A DNA stretch of 64,000 bases from Terrimonas sp. (GCF_003075435.1 NZ_QCZJ01000004.1:186001-250000); one strand, 5' to 3'. Positions 7,624 to 16,215 are shown, numbered from the stretch's first letter. The notes: generated by a model not told the origin, from the sequence alone. Made by a program: numbers and translations.

Positions 7624-8454
7624 TTATTTAACTGATTCTATCAGCTTTTTGTTAAGCGTTACATAATCATCGTTTTTAGCTTTTGTAGCTAACTCAATAG
7701 ATTTATTAGCCGTTGCAATAGCTTCTTTCTTTTTGCCAAGTTTAGCTTCGCATTTTGCTTTTTGATGAAGCACCCAAAAAGCTTCAGGATTTTGCTGGGC
7801 AGCTTTATCAAACCAGGTTAAGGCGGTATTCAGATCTTTACCTTTTTCAAGGTAATATACCGCGGCATTGTAATAAGGGAAATTCTCTTTTCCTTTCAGG
7901 CTTTCAATCTGTGCATTGATTTTTGCATCAACCTCGGTTGTTACAGGGATTACAGCAAGCTTTCTGTCCCAGCCTATCATCAAATTAAGGCTGTTGCCGG
8001 TAATATTATCAAATAGCATGGTGAAAGATTCAAGCGAAAAGTCAAGATCAATAGGGTTTACTTTAATACGGATCACATCCTGGTCTTGTTTGTAAGCAGC
8101 AGGGCTTGTAACATCTAATTGTTTGGTAATAATAACTGTCCATTGATACGCTTCAGGAATAGTTAATAAACCGTATTTGCCGGCAGGAACTTTTTGTCCG
8201 CCAAAAATAACATCATCCCCAAAGGTGATGGTTGTTGCTCCATTAGCGCCTGTGCGCCATACTTTACCATAAGGCACAAGATCACCCCATATTGTTCTGC
8301 CTTTTACTGCGGGGCGGGAATAGGATAATTCAATGGATGATAAACCGAACTCCTGCTTAACCGTTTGAAGAGGAGATGGGGCAGGTGTTTTTAATTGCGC
8401 CATGCCGGCACAAGCAAAACCTGTAAAAGCGGCAAGTAAAAAGAATTTTTTCAT
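7624..8454 (-). CDS. DUF2911 protein with C-terminal TPR-like repeats
   Basis: 276 residues with a signal peptide ending AGMAQ. Residues about 25-170 match DUF2911, with the hallmark run SRPAVKGRTIWGDLVPYGKVWRTGAN and the downstream word AGKYGLLTIP. Residues about 190-275 are helical and TPR-like (YYNAAVYYLEKGKDLNTALTW, then KAKCEAKLGKKKEAIATANKS). The family is common in Bacteroidota and its function is unknown. The protein is predicted to be periplasmic. The gene is monocistronic, convergent with the small membrane peptide. Confidence 0.85.
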   Translation of the reverse strand: MKKFFLLAAFTGFACAGMAQLKTPAPSPLQTVKQEFGLSSIELSYSRPAVKGRTIWGDLVPYGKVWRTGANGATTITFGDDVIFGGQKVPAGKYGLLTIPEAYQWTVIITKQLDVTSPAAYKQDQDVIRIKVNPIDLDFSLESFTMLFDNITGNSLNLMIGWDRKLAVIPVTTEVDAKINAQIESLKGKENFPYYNAAVYYLEKGKDLNTALTWFDKAAQQNPEAFWVLHQKAKCEAKLGKKKEAIATANKSIELATKAKNDDYVTLNKKLIESVK

Positions 8455-8571
8455 GTTGTTTCTTTTGCTTTTATAAAATTGATAATAGATTAAATAAGGG
8501 TAAACTCTTCAGAATTTTTATTATGCGGCGAAGATAACAGATACGATAATAACAGGCGAAAATTATTCTTT

Positions 8572-9909
8572 TCAGAATTGTAATGTAACAGTAATTTTTT
8601 TAGGTGTGGTTCCCCTGGTCAGTTTCCACTTTGGTCCTTCCCTGATCAGCCTTATCGCTTCTTTCTCACATAAAGGGCATGTTGAGCTTTCAATAATGAA
8701 ATCTGATACGTTTCCCCATTTGTTTACGGTAAAAGACAATTCTACAGAACCCATCAGTTTATTATAACCCTGTTGTGGAAGGCGTTCGTTATTTAAGAGA
8801 TAAAGATCATAATTGCTCCAACCGTCGGCAGGCTCGGCATCAGGTTCATCCTCATCAGCTTTTTCAGCACTTCCGGTTATTTTCTTTTTGGATTCTTTAC
8901 CATAGCCAACAACAACTACTTCAGATAAATCCTGTTGGAGAGCTTTTAAGCTGATGGTATTAGACGTTTTCCCGGAATGCAATGTAAAGTCTTCGGCTTT
9001 AAAACCAACAGATTTAACCTGCACCACCATTTGCGTGTCGCCACTCATAAGTGTGAAATTTCCGTGGGCATCGGTATATGCATAAGTGCCTGTGCCTGGA
9101 ATAGTAATGTTCGCAAATGGCAGAGGTTTATGCTGATCATCGGTTATCTTTCCTTTAAATATATATGCGGGAAGAGATGGCGCGGCATTCCTGTTTCCCG
9201 GGGCACGCTCAGCATTGCTTACGGCAGATCTGTTTTTAAAATTATCTGCTGCCTGTATTTCTGCTTTTTTTGCAACAGCTTTATCCTCCTGCTGTGCAAT
9301 GCCTTTTAATGGCACAGGCGCAGTTGCGATATCATTTTCATTTGCTTCCGCATCTGCCGCTGCTGCAACAGGCTTTTGTGCTTTCTTCGGCTTAGCCGGA
9401 GATGTTACGTGCCCTGCTGGCGGTATGTTTTCGGTTACGGGTAACTGTGATATATCTTCTTCTTTGGGAGATGTTTTTGCATCAGGCACAGAATCCTGTA
9501 ATGCAGGAGCCGCTGCCGGAGATTTTTCTTCCTGTTCAGCGGTTGGTAATTGAGCTTCTTTTTTTTGTGCGATACTGTTTTCAGCAGAGGGTTTAAGCCA
9601 TATCCAGGTAGCTGTTGCCCCAAGCAGGATAAAGATAGCCGCGGCTGCTACCCAGCTTATTTTTTTATACAGCGGAATAATTTTTACGGGTTCATCTTTT
9701 TTTTCAAGCCTTTCTTTGAGCTCTTTTATATCGGCAGGTATGGAAGCAAGAGGAGTGCCGGTATATCCTTCCAGTGCCTCAGCAAGGAAAGGATCTTCCA
9801 GCGATGCTTTTTCAAAAGCATGCATTTCGGCGGGCGTCATCTGCTTATGCAGGTAACGCTGAATATCTTCCGCGGTATAATGCTCCGTATGTTTGTGCTT
9901 TTCCTCCAT
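8572..9909 (-). CDS. Anti-sigma-like / CarboxypepD_reg / TonB-C fusion protein
   Basis: 445 residues. Residues 1-80 are a cytoplasmic helical region (YTAEDIQRYLHKQMTPAEMHAFEKA) like the N-termini of Bacteroidota anti-sigma proteins. One membrane span lies at 85-105. A long Ala/Pro/Lys/Glu linker (106-245) would cross the periplasm. Residues 251-325 are a CarboxypepD_reg domain, residues 329-337 read SEVVVVGYG, the word usually seen at the N-terminus of SusC receptors, and residues 384-445 form a TonB C-terminal domain containing a CPLC pair (411-414). The start codon shares one base with the sigma-factor stop (TAATG), implying translational coupling. Inferred role: membrane partner of that sigma factor that contacts outer-membrane proteins. 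Confidence 0.75.
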   Translation of the reverse strand: MEEKHKHTEHYTAEDIQRYLHKQMTPAEMHAFEKASLEDPFLAEALEGYTGTPLASIPADIKELKERLEKKDEPVKIIPLYKKISWVAAAAIFILLGATATWIWLKPSAENSIAQKKEAQLPTAEQEEKSPAAAPALQDSVPDAKTSPKEEDISQLPVTENIPPAGHVTSPAKPKKAQKPVAAAADAEANENDIATAPVPLKGIAQQEDKAVAKKAEIQAADNFKNRSAVSNAERAPGNRNAAPSLPAYIFKGKITDDQHKPLPFANITIPGTGTYAYTDAHGNFTLMSGDTQMVVQVKSVGFKAEDFTLHSGKTSNTISLKALQQDLSEVVVVGYGKESKKKITGSAEKADEDEPDAEPADGWSNYDLYLLNNERLPQQGYNKLMGSVELSFTVNKWGNVSDFIIESSTCPLCEKEAIRLIREGPKWKLTRGTTPKKITVTLQF

Positions 9910-10481
9910 TATTCATCCTCTTTATCCATGCATATTTTTAAATTTCGCCTGCCATTTTGTATATAGCTTCTTACTTTATTCCAGTCGTGGCCGGTTATTT
10001 CCACTATTTCTTCATAGCATTTTTGCTTCAGGTAAAACAGTTCAATCGTTTCTTTCTGCTGGGGCGAAAGTGTATCTAAACATTTTCCCAGTTTGCTGAA
10101 CTGTTCTTCTTTCTCCAGCATGCCATTCAGATGCACTGTTTCCACAGATTGCATATAATCCGGGTTAAATTCGGTGGTTTTAAGGTTTTTAGGCGTTCGC
10201 AACTGCATAAGGCAGTAGTTTTTGGTTAAGGTATGCAACCAGCTTTTAAAGTTGCTCACTTCATGTACCTGCAATTTTTGTACAAGTTCTTCAAAAATGC
10301 TCATAACCGCATCTTTGCTGCGTTCCTGTTCTTTAAAATACTTTAAACAAACACCATATACAAGCTCCATATGGCGCTGGTACAGCGCGGAAAGTACCTG
10401 CATGTTGTTGGTTTGCTTATATTTTTCCAGCAGTTCAGTATCGGTGCTGTCCTTAAACGATATGTCTTTAATAAAGGTCAA
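9909..10481 (-). CDS. ECF-type RNA polymerase sigma factor
   Basis: 190 residues. Region 2 covers about residues 37-96 (LVYGVCLKYFKEQERSKDAV ... NFKSWLHTLTKNYCL) and region 4 about 128-180 (LSPQQKETIELFYLKQKCYEEIVEITG ... VRSYIQNGRRNLK). It would direct RNA polymerase to a stress or surface regulon. Start: the frame opens with TTG at 10481-10479, an in-frame TAA lies four codons upstream, and the next ATG would remove part of region 2, so TTG (or another non-ATG codon here) is likely the true start. It overlaps the downstream anti-sigma-like gene by one base and lies about 1.2 kb from the divergent vWA gene. Confidence 0.85.
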   Translation of the reverse strand: MTFIKDISFKDSTDTELLEKYKQTNNMQVLSALYQRHMELVYGVCLKYFKEQERSKDAVMSIFEELVQKLQVHEVSNFKSWLHTLTKNYCLMQLRTPKNLKTTEFNPDYMQSVETVHLNGMLEKEEQFSKLGKCLDTLSPQQKETIELFYLKQKCYEEIVEITGHDWNKVRSYIQNGRRNLKICMDKEDE

Positions 10482-10693
10482 TGGCGCTTAAAAGCGAAAG
10501 TTAAGGATGTATATGTTAAAAGCCAAGTGGATGGTTGTGAGCGGCTGAAGGAGATTGTATCAGTTTGCAATAATGCATGCCGGTTCTGTCATCCCGAACG
10601 GGCAACACGGAGGCTGTAGTTAATCGCACTGACGCAGGTAAGAGATATGCCGGGCATTGTACTTATACTCAACATTTGCATTACTGTCCAACA

Positions 10694-10881
10694 GATTGCT
10701 TCACCCGCCGCAAGGTACTTTTAATTCAATCTTCGTACGGGCGGGTTCGCAATGACGATGAGCGTGTTTGTTTTTTACTATCAGCACTGAATCAAAGTAT
10801 ATAACTACTCAACCTCTGCATCGTCATTGCGAGCCGCTTAATCAAGCTCAAAACATAAACCTGCTTCGCGGCGAAGCAATC
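10694..10881 (+). repeat. 188-bp dispersed repeat, copy A
   Basis: The unit has two arms. The left arm (10694-10757) runs from GATTGCTTCACCCGCC to GGCGGGTTCGCAATGACG. The right arm (10822-10881) runs from CGTCATTGCGAGCCGC to GCGGCGAAGCAATC, so the arm ends are inverted relative to each other. A linker (10758-10821) joins them. Copy B has exactly the same length and about a dozen mismatches. Confidence 0.85.
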
Positions 10882-10950
10882 TCATTGCAAAATCTTACCC
10901 CGTCACAAAAAGATAACATTAACTTAGCAAAACAACTTAATGCTAATACT

Positions 10951-11250
10951 ATGAACAAAGGGGGATGCGTATATATCATTACCAACAAAAATTTTACAGT
11001 TTTATATACTGGTGTTACTTCGGATTTAATACTAAGGATTCAACAACACAAAGAAAAATTCTACCCGGATTCATTTACAGCTAAGTATAATTGTTTCATA
11101 CTGGTTTATTATAAATTTTTTCCTTCTATTGAAGAAGCGATTTTTGAAGAGAAAAGAATTAAGGCAGGCAACAGGGCAAAAAAAATAAAATTAATAGAGG
11201 GAGTAAATCCCGATTGGAATGATTTATGGGAGGAAATAAAGCAATGGTAA
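10951..11250 (+). CDS. GIY-YIG nuclease family protein
   Basis: 99 residues. I start it at ATG 10951 because the longer open frame upstream (from 10768) is just repeat copy A translated. The GIY-YIG core is clear: VYIITNKNFTVLYTGVTSDL (residues 7-26), then RIQQHK, a likely catalytic glutamate in EEAIFEEKRIK, and the C-terminal NPDWNDLW. This is the short UPF0213/YhbQ-like class of single-domain nucleases. The gene is exactly bracketed by two direct 188-bp repeat copies, with 69 bases before it and 12 after. DNA cleavage activity is known for the wider family; the substrate here is unknown. Confidence 0.85.
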   Translation: MNKGGCVYIITNKNFTVLYTGVTSDLILRIQQHKEKFYPDSFTAKYNCFILVYYKFFPSIEEAIFEEKRIKAGNRAKKIKLIEGVNPDWNDLWEEIKQW

Positions 11251-11262
11251 TGTAAAACATGA

Positions 11263-11450
11263 GATTGCTTTACCCGCCGCAAAATGCTTTCAATTCAATC
11301 TTCGTATGGGCGGGTTCGCAATGACGGTGAGCGTGTTTGTTTTTTACTATCAGCACTGAATCAAAGTATATAACTACTCAACCTCTGCATCGTCATTGCG
11401 AGCCGCATAATCAAACCCGAAACATAAACCTGCTTCGCGGCGAAGCAATC
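11263..11450 (+). repeat. 188-bp dispersed repeat, copy B
   Basis: Same length, order and orientation as copy A: left arm 11263-11326, linker, right arm 11391-11450. The linker is nearly unchanged, including the words TTTTTTACTATCAGCACTGA and ATAACTACTCAACC. It begins 12 bases after the GIY-YIG stop codon. Confidence 0.85.
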
Positions 11451-11471
11451 CCATTCCTGAAGTTCATTAAA

Positions 11472-11535
11472 GATTGTTTCACCCGCCGCAAGGTACTTTT
11501 AATTCAATCTTCGTATGGCCGGGTTTGCAATGACG
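11472..11535 (+). repeat. 64-bp left arm only of the dispersed repeat, copy C
   Basis: A solo left arm with the same 64-base length as those of A and B, starting GATTGTTTCACCCGCC and ending TTTGCAATGACG. The bases after it (GAAAAGAGTGATTT) match those beside copy D. The rest of the stretch 11536-11704 shows no gene; it holds the vWA 5' region. Confidence 0.75.
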
Positions 11536-11704
11536 AAAAGAGTGATTTGATTTTACTACCAGTACTTAGGCAGAGTGTCATTTCTTATAATTTTCAAATA
11601 TCAACAACCAATACCTTAACAGCATAAAAAAATATTTCCCCCTTTTATGTATTCCCTTTTTCCGCTGCATCCATCTTCATACAAAATCATTAAAACTGTT
11701 TTTT

Positions 11705-13660
11705 ATGAAGTACATATTTTTCTTCAACGCGATAGTGCTCACATTTTTAATGGCTTTTATGCCTGAAGACCCGTTTACTGTAAACGGTAAAGTAACAGAC
11801 ACCAACGGAAACGTGATTGCCTATGTTGGCATTGCCGAAAAGGGAACCGGCAATATTACCCAGACAGATAATAATGGCGCGTTTACCATAACAGTAAAAA
11901 AGGAAAACGCGGTATTGATATTTTCTTATGTTGGCTATGAAACGCAGGAAGTAAAGGTTGCCGGCAAATCGAATCTCAATATTATTATGGTGCCTGCAAT
12001 TCGGAAGCTCGAAGAAGTTGTGGTGATAGGATACGGCACACAGAAAAAGAAAGACATTATAGGAGCTGCACAGGAGTATAAAGCCTCTGCCGTGTTGCAA
12101 GGAAAAGCAAACGGTGTATACGTAAGACGTGCTCCGGCTCCTGCCAGCCGCATGTACGACAAAGCGGAGTATAATTTGTATGACCAGGAGGATGAAGGCT
12201 ATAACACAGAAGATTATAACGGTATAACCGAAAACAGGTTTCTAACGGTAAAAGATAATCCCCTTTCTACTTTTTCAATTGATGTGGACGCAGCTTCTTA
12301 CAGTAATATCCGCCGTTTTTTGAATAATGGACAACTACCACCTGCTGGAGCAGTGCGTATAGAGGAAATGATCAATTACTTTCATTACGATTACGCGCAA
12401 CCGAAAGATGATAAGCCTTTTGCCATTCATACGGAAATAGCTGAATCGCCCTGGAACGCAGCGCACAGGCTTGTGCTGGTAAGCCTGCAGGGAAAGAAAA
12501 TACCAACAGAAAATATTCCTGCATCCAATCTTACTTTTCTGATAGATGTTTCCGGCTCAATGCAGGATGAAAATAAATTGCCGCTTGTAAAACAATCAAT
12601 GAAATTACTGGTTGACCAGATGCGTGAGCAGGATAAAGTGGCGATAGTAGTATATGCAGGTAATGCGGGACTGGTATTGCCTCCAACCAGTGGAGCTAAC
12701 AAACAAACCATTAAAGACGCTATTGAAAAATTAGAAGCAGGCGGATCAACCGCAGGTGGTGAAGGTATAATGCTGGCATATAAAGTTGCCGGTGAAAATT
12801 TTATTAAAGGTGGTAATAACCGTGTTGTTCTTTGCTCCGATGGCGATTTTAACGTTGGTATGAGCAGCGATGCTGAAATGGAAAAGCTGATTGAACAAAA
12901 GAAAAAAATGGGCATTTTTTTAACAGTGCTGGGATATGGAATGGGTAATTACAAAGACAATAAAATGCAGATACTTGCGGATAAGGGTAACGGTAATCAC
13001 GCTTATATTGACAATATGAGCGAAGCAAAAAAAGTACTGGTAAGCGAATTTGGCGGTACGATGTTTACCATTGCCAAAGATGTGAAGCTGCAGGTGGAAT
13101 TTAATCCCTCAAAAGTGCAGGCATACCGGCTGATAGGTTATGAAAACCGTATGCTGAATAAGGAAGATTTTAATAATGATAAAAAAGACGCCGGTGAAAT
13201 GGGCAGCGGGCATACCGTAACTGCTTTGTATGAAGTAATACCCGTTGGCGTAAAAAGTGACTTTGTTGAAAAAGTTGATGCACTGAAGTATCAGAAAAAT
13301 TCCGGTGATATAAATAATCACTCTCCTGAATTAATGACGGTGAAATTCCGTTATAAAAACCCGGATGCAGATGTAAGCAAATTGATTGAGCATGCGGTGT
13401 CAGATGAGCATATTGCATTACGCAATACTTCTGATAACTTCAGGTTTGCCGCTGCTGTAGCACAGTTCGGTATGTTGCTGCGCGATTCTGAGTTTAAACG
13501 AAATGCATCTTTCAATAATACCTTGTCATTAGCAAGCTCCGCATTGGGCAGTGATGAAGAAGGTTATCGCAAAGAATTTGTGCAACTGGTGCAGAAAGCC
13601 GGTGGGCTTGCGAAGAAAATATCAAAACACAAACGTGATGATATTGCAGGACGGGAATAA
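11705..13660 (+). CDS. von Willebrand factor A protein (YfbK-like) with CarboxypepD_reg domain
   Basis: 651 residues. An N-terminal signal or anchor (1-20) is followed by a CarboxypepD_reg domain (about 24-97), then EEVVVIGYG (103-111), the word typical of SusC-type receptors. A low-complexity Tyr/Asp/Glu linker leads to the von Willebrand N-terminal domain (about 180-265), the vWA domain with MIDAS motif DVSGS (281-285) and the CSDGDFNVG strand, and a C-terminal DUF3520-like part. The family resembles YfbK proteins. Predicted location: cell envelope, binding a partner through a metal-dependent site. It shares the CarboxypepD_reg plus EVVVxGYG module with the anti-sigma/TonB protein across the repeats, suggesting a joint role. 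Confidence 0.85.
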   Translation: MKYIFFFNAIVLTFLMAFMPEDPFTVNGKVTDTNGNVIAYVGIAEKGTGNITQTDNNGAFTITVKKENAVLIFSYVGYETQEVKVAGKSNLNIIMVPAIRKLEEVVVIGYGTQKKKDIIGAAQEYKASAVLQGKANGVYVRRAPAPASRMYDKAEYNLYDQEDEGYNTEDYNGITENRFLTVKDNPLSTFSIDVDAASYSNIRRFLNNGQLPPAGAVRIEEMINYFHYDYAQPKDDKPFAIHTEIAESPWNAAHRLVLVSLQGKKIPTENIPASNLTFLIDVSGSMQDENKLPLVKQSMKLLVDQMREQDKVAIVVYAGNAGLVLPPTSGANKQTIKDAIEKLEAGGSTAGGEGIMLAYKVAGENFIKGGNNRVVLCSDGDFNVGMSSDAEMEKLIEQKKKMGIFLTVLGYGMGNYKDNKMQILADKGNGNHAYIDNMSEAKKVLVSEFGGTMFTIAKDVKLQVEFNPSKVQAYRLIGYENRMLNKEDFNNDKKDAGEMGSGHTVTALYEVIPVGVKSDFVEKVDALKYQKNSGDINNHSPELMTVKFRYKNPDADVSKLIEHAVSDEHIALRNTSDNFRFAAAVAQFGMLLRDSEFKRNASFNNTLSLASSALGSDEEGYRKEFVQLVQKAGGLAKKISKHKRDDIAGRE

Positions 13661-13675
13661 TCTATGAATATGGAG

Positions 13676-13703
13676 GGTGCGGATAATATATTCCGCACCT
13701 TTT
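13676..13703 (+). terminator. Intrinsic terminator of the vWA gene
   Basis: GGTGCGGA (13676-13683) and TCCGCACC (13692-13699) form a perfect 8-bp stem with an 8-base loop, followed by TTTT. Confidence 0.85.
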
Positions 13704-13710
13704 AATAGCA

Positions 13711-14499
13711 TTAACTATTGTCAACTTCATCCTTTTTAAATATTGCTTCCAGCATATTATACAGTTCCGGATGTTTTCTTTGCATCAGGTCTGGCCGTTC
13801 AAAAAAATATTCTGACACAACTGCAAAAAATTCCGCCTGGTTGGTGGCGCCATAGGGGTTGATGTCAGATCTATCCTGCATAATATCCTTAATGTTTTTC
13901 CGCATCATTTCAACCCAGGGTAAAATATACCGGTGCTGTAAAAATACCTCAGGTATACCGTCTGTATCGCCATCTGTTTTATCGATCAGGTGTACAAATT
14001 CATGAAGCGCAGTATTGTTTTTATCTGTTTTGTTGCTGAAACCTTCTCTTAATGCATGCTTTGAAAGTATCATTACGTGGTTCAAAGCGCCGGAGCCGAT
14101 CATGCCCATAACAGGACGGTCGTTGCCGGTTTGTTCGAACTGTTCGTTAAAAGTTTCAGGGTATAATAATATTTCGTGCAGGTTGATATATTCCCAATCC
14201 GGAAATGCGAATATGGGGATGATAGCGCTTGCGCCAATCAATACCCTGTCAATATCTTCTACTTCAGTACCAACCCCTGTTATTCTTACAGAAGATAAAA
14301 AATGCTGTACTCTTTCCTCGAATTGTAATTTATATGGTTCGCTTAATTTTTGATAGAACATAACATTTTGCAGAAGTAATATTTTGTAATCGCCTGGTAA
14401 TTCTTCAATAAATTTTTTCTTCCTGCTTTTAGCAGAAAGGCGGAAGAGAAATGCAAACAATGCTGTTGCAAAAAGAAAGAATATGATTATGTTCTGCAT
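13711..14499 (-). CDS. MtfA-like zinc-dependent peptidase (M90)
   Basis: 262 residues. One N-terminal membrane span (3-20) precedes a cytoplasmic-type domain. Residues near 160-172 read ALHEFVHLID, the HExxH zinc site, and a downstream NQAEFFAVVSEYFFE supplies the expected glutamate ligand. Both match the peptidase M90/MtfA family. In E. coli MtfA modulates glucose transport through Mlc; that partner is not evident here, so only the peptidase class can be inferred. The extra membrane anchor is common in Bacteroidota members. The gene is convergent with the vWA gene and separated from it by a terminator. Confidence 0.85.
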   Translation of the reverse strand: MQNIIIFFLFATALFAFLFRLSAKSRKKKFIEELPGDYKILLLQNVMFYQKLSEPYKLQFEERVQHFLSSVRITGVGTEVEDIDRVLIGASAIIPIFAFPDWEYINLHEILLYPETFNEQFEQTGNDRPVMGMIGSGALNHVMILSKHALREGFSNKTDKNNTALHEFVHLIDKTDGDTDGIPEVFLQHRYILPWVEMMRKNIKDIMQDRSDINPYGATNQAEFFAVVSEYFFERPDLMQRKHPELYNMLEAIFKKDEVDNS

Positions 14500-14592
14500 A
14501 TGAGAGCAAGGTAATAAAATAGTAAGAGAGGAAGAGCGTAAGGAATCACCAACTTAACTTTAATGCTGACAATAAAATGAAATCACTCTTTT

Positions 14593-14656
14593 CGTCATTG
14601 AGGGTCCGCCCGTATGAAGATTGAATTAAAAGTACCTTGCGGAGGGTGAAGCAATC
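14593..14656 (-). repeat. 64-bp arm of the dispersed repeat, copy D (inverted)
   Basis: Reads on the minus strand as the left arm of copies A-C (GATTGCTTCACCCTCCGC ... TCAATGACG). Similarity to copy A continues outside the arm: CTCAACATTTGCATTACTG is found next to both D and A. Copy D and copy C face each other around the vWA and MtfA-like genes. Confidence 0.75.
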
Positions 14657-14751
14657 TGTTGGGTGGGCAGTAATGCAAATGTTGAGCATTGGTAATATTG
14701 CCCGGCAGATATCTCTCCCGCCAGAAGATGCCTTAACTTAATATAACGTAA

Positions 14752-14855
14752 AGGCGGGATCGATATGACGCATAGCCTCATCCATATTTTAAACCCACCG
14801 GCATGAAGATTGAGTTTAAAAGCATGTTACAGCGGTGAAGCAATTTTCCTGGCTT
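14752..14855 (-). repeat. Degenerate copy E of the dispersed repeat
   Basis: Words GGCGGGATCGATATGACG (from 14752) and, further on, ATGAAGATTGAGTTTAAAAGCATG ending in GTGAAGCAAT resemble the arms of copy D but are decayed. The whole gap 14500-14990 holds only these repeats and the 5' region of the next gene. Confidence 0.5.
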
Positions 14856-14990
14856 TCAGCAGTTGAGAATACTGTCTCTAACCCGAAACGGTTTTTATTT
14901 TCTTAATGTTTTAATCACGCTTATGCTGATATTATTTATTAACTTCCAGACCTGTAATAAACGGTCGTTTTTATTTTTAAAAAATTCCAT

Positions 14991-16088
14991 ATGAGCAATC
15001 TTTCACGGAGAAACGTCATTAAGTCGTTAACGCTTGCAGGTGCGGGCGCTATTATATCACCAAAAATATTATGGTCGTTTCCTAAAAAGAAAGATAAGCT
15101 TGGTGTGGCATTGGTAGGGCTGGGATATTACAGCACAGATCTGCTTGCGCCGGCATTGCAGCAAACAAAGCATTGCTACCTGGCGGGCATAGTAACCGGC
15201 ACGCCTTCCAAAGCAGATACCTGGAAGCTAAAATATAATATTCCTGATAAGAATATTTATAACTACCAGAATTTTCACGAGATAGCCAATAACGATGATA
15301 TTGATGTGGTATATGTGGTGTTACCACCTTCTATGCATGAAGAATATGTGGTGAAAGCCGCAAACGCAGGTAAGCATGTGTGGTGTGAAAAGCCGATGGC
15401 AATGACAGAAGCTGAATGTGCCCGGATGATTGAAGCCTGCAAAAAAAATAAACGAAAGCTGGCGATCGGGTATCGCTTACAGCATGAGCCTAATACAAAG
15501 GAGTATAGAAGAATAGTAAATAATAAGTTGCTTGGTAAAGTATTAAAATTAGAAGATGCTGCGGGATATGTTGATAACAGAACCAATCACTGGAAACAAA
15601 CCAGGGAGTTGGGCGGTGGTGTTATGCTTGATATGGGCGTGTACGCAATACAGGGAGCGAGATTAGGAACAGGAATGGAACCATTGTCTGTTGTCTCCGC
15701 AAAAACTTCTACGACAAGACCGCATATTTATAAAGATGGTTTGGCAGAAACCGCTATTGCTACATTGGAGTTTCCTGGTGGAGTAATGGCAAACATCAAA
15801 ACCAGTTTTGGTGAAAATGTAAACTTTATGAATATAACCTGTGAGAAAGGGATTATAGCAATGGCGCCATATTCAGCGTATGCCGGTGTAAAGGGGAAAA
15901 GCCCGCTAGGTGATATAAATACGCCTTATGAAACACCCTGGCAACAGGCAAACCAGATGGATGATGACGCGCAATCCATTATGAATAATAAGCCAATGCT
16001 TGTGCCGGGGGAAGAAGGTTTACGGGATATCAGGATTGTGGAAGCTATTCTGAAATCAGCAGATACAGGTCGGTCTGTTAAATTGTGA
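14991..16088 (+). CDS. Gfo/Idh/MocA family oxidoreductase
   Basis: 365 residues. It begins with a Tat-like signal (SRRNVIKSLTLAGAGA), so it is probably exported to the periplasm folded with its cofactor. The N-terminal Rossmann fold shows GVALVGLGYYS near residues 38-48, then VVLPPSMHEEYVVKAANAGKHVWCEKPMA, in which the EKP motif marks the family. The C-terminal alpha/beta domain carries GGGVMLDMGVYAI. Members act on sugars or sugar derivatives with NAD(P); glycosidase-like members also exist. The substrate cannot be read from the sequence. It stands alone between repeats and the metalloprotease. Confidence 0.9.
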   Translation: MSNLSRRNVIKSLTLAGAGAIISPKILWSFPKKKDKLGVALVGLGYYSTDLLAPALQQTKHCYLAGIVTGTPSKADTWKLKYNIPDKNIYNYQNFHEIANNDDIDVVYVVLPPSMHEEYVVKAANAGKHVWCEKPMAMTEAECARMIEACKKNKRKLAIGYRLQHEPNTKEYRRIVNNKLLGKVLKLEDAAGYVDNRTNHWKQTRELGGGVMLDMGVYAIQGARLGTGMEPLSVVSAKTSTTRPHIYKDGLAETAIATLEFPGGVMANIKTSFGENVNFMNITCEKGIIAMAPYSAYAGVKGKSPLGDINTPYETPWQQANQMDDDAQSIMNNKPMLVPGEEGLRDIRIVEAILKSADTGRSVKL

Positions 16089-16215
16089 CCTGAAATAATG
16101 TTGTGATTCCCCCTTTTTTATAACTACGGTTACTGCTGTTAATTTTTTTGCAGCGTATTATCTTATCTTGTGTTGTCGCTGTTACTGCATTGATAAGCAC
16201 ATCAAACCGGATTTT

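Noticed and set aside
10768-10950. N-terminal extension of the GIY-YIG frame
   Set aside because: It is the linker and right arm of repeat copy A translated; the same peptide appears in copy B without any nuclease domain.
11337-11627. Open frame overlapping repeat copies B and C
   Set aside because: It is repeat sequence only, with no independent coding signals.
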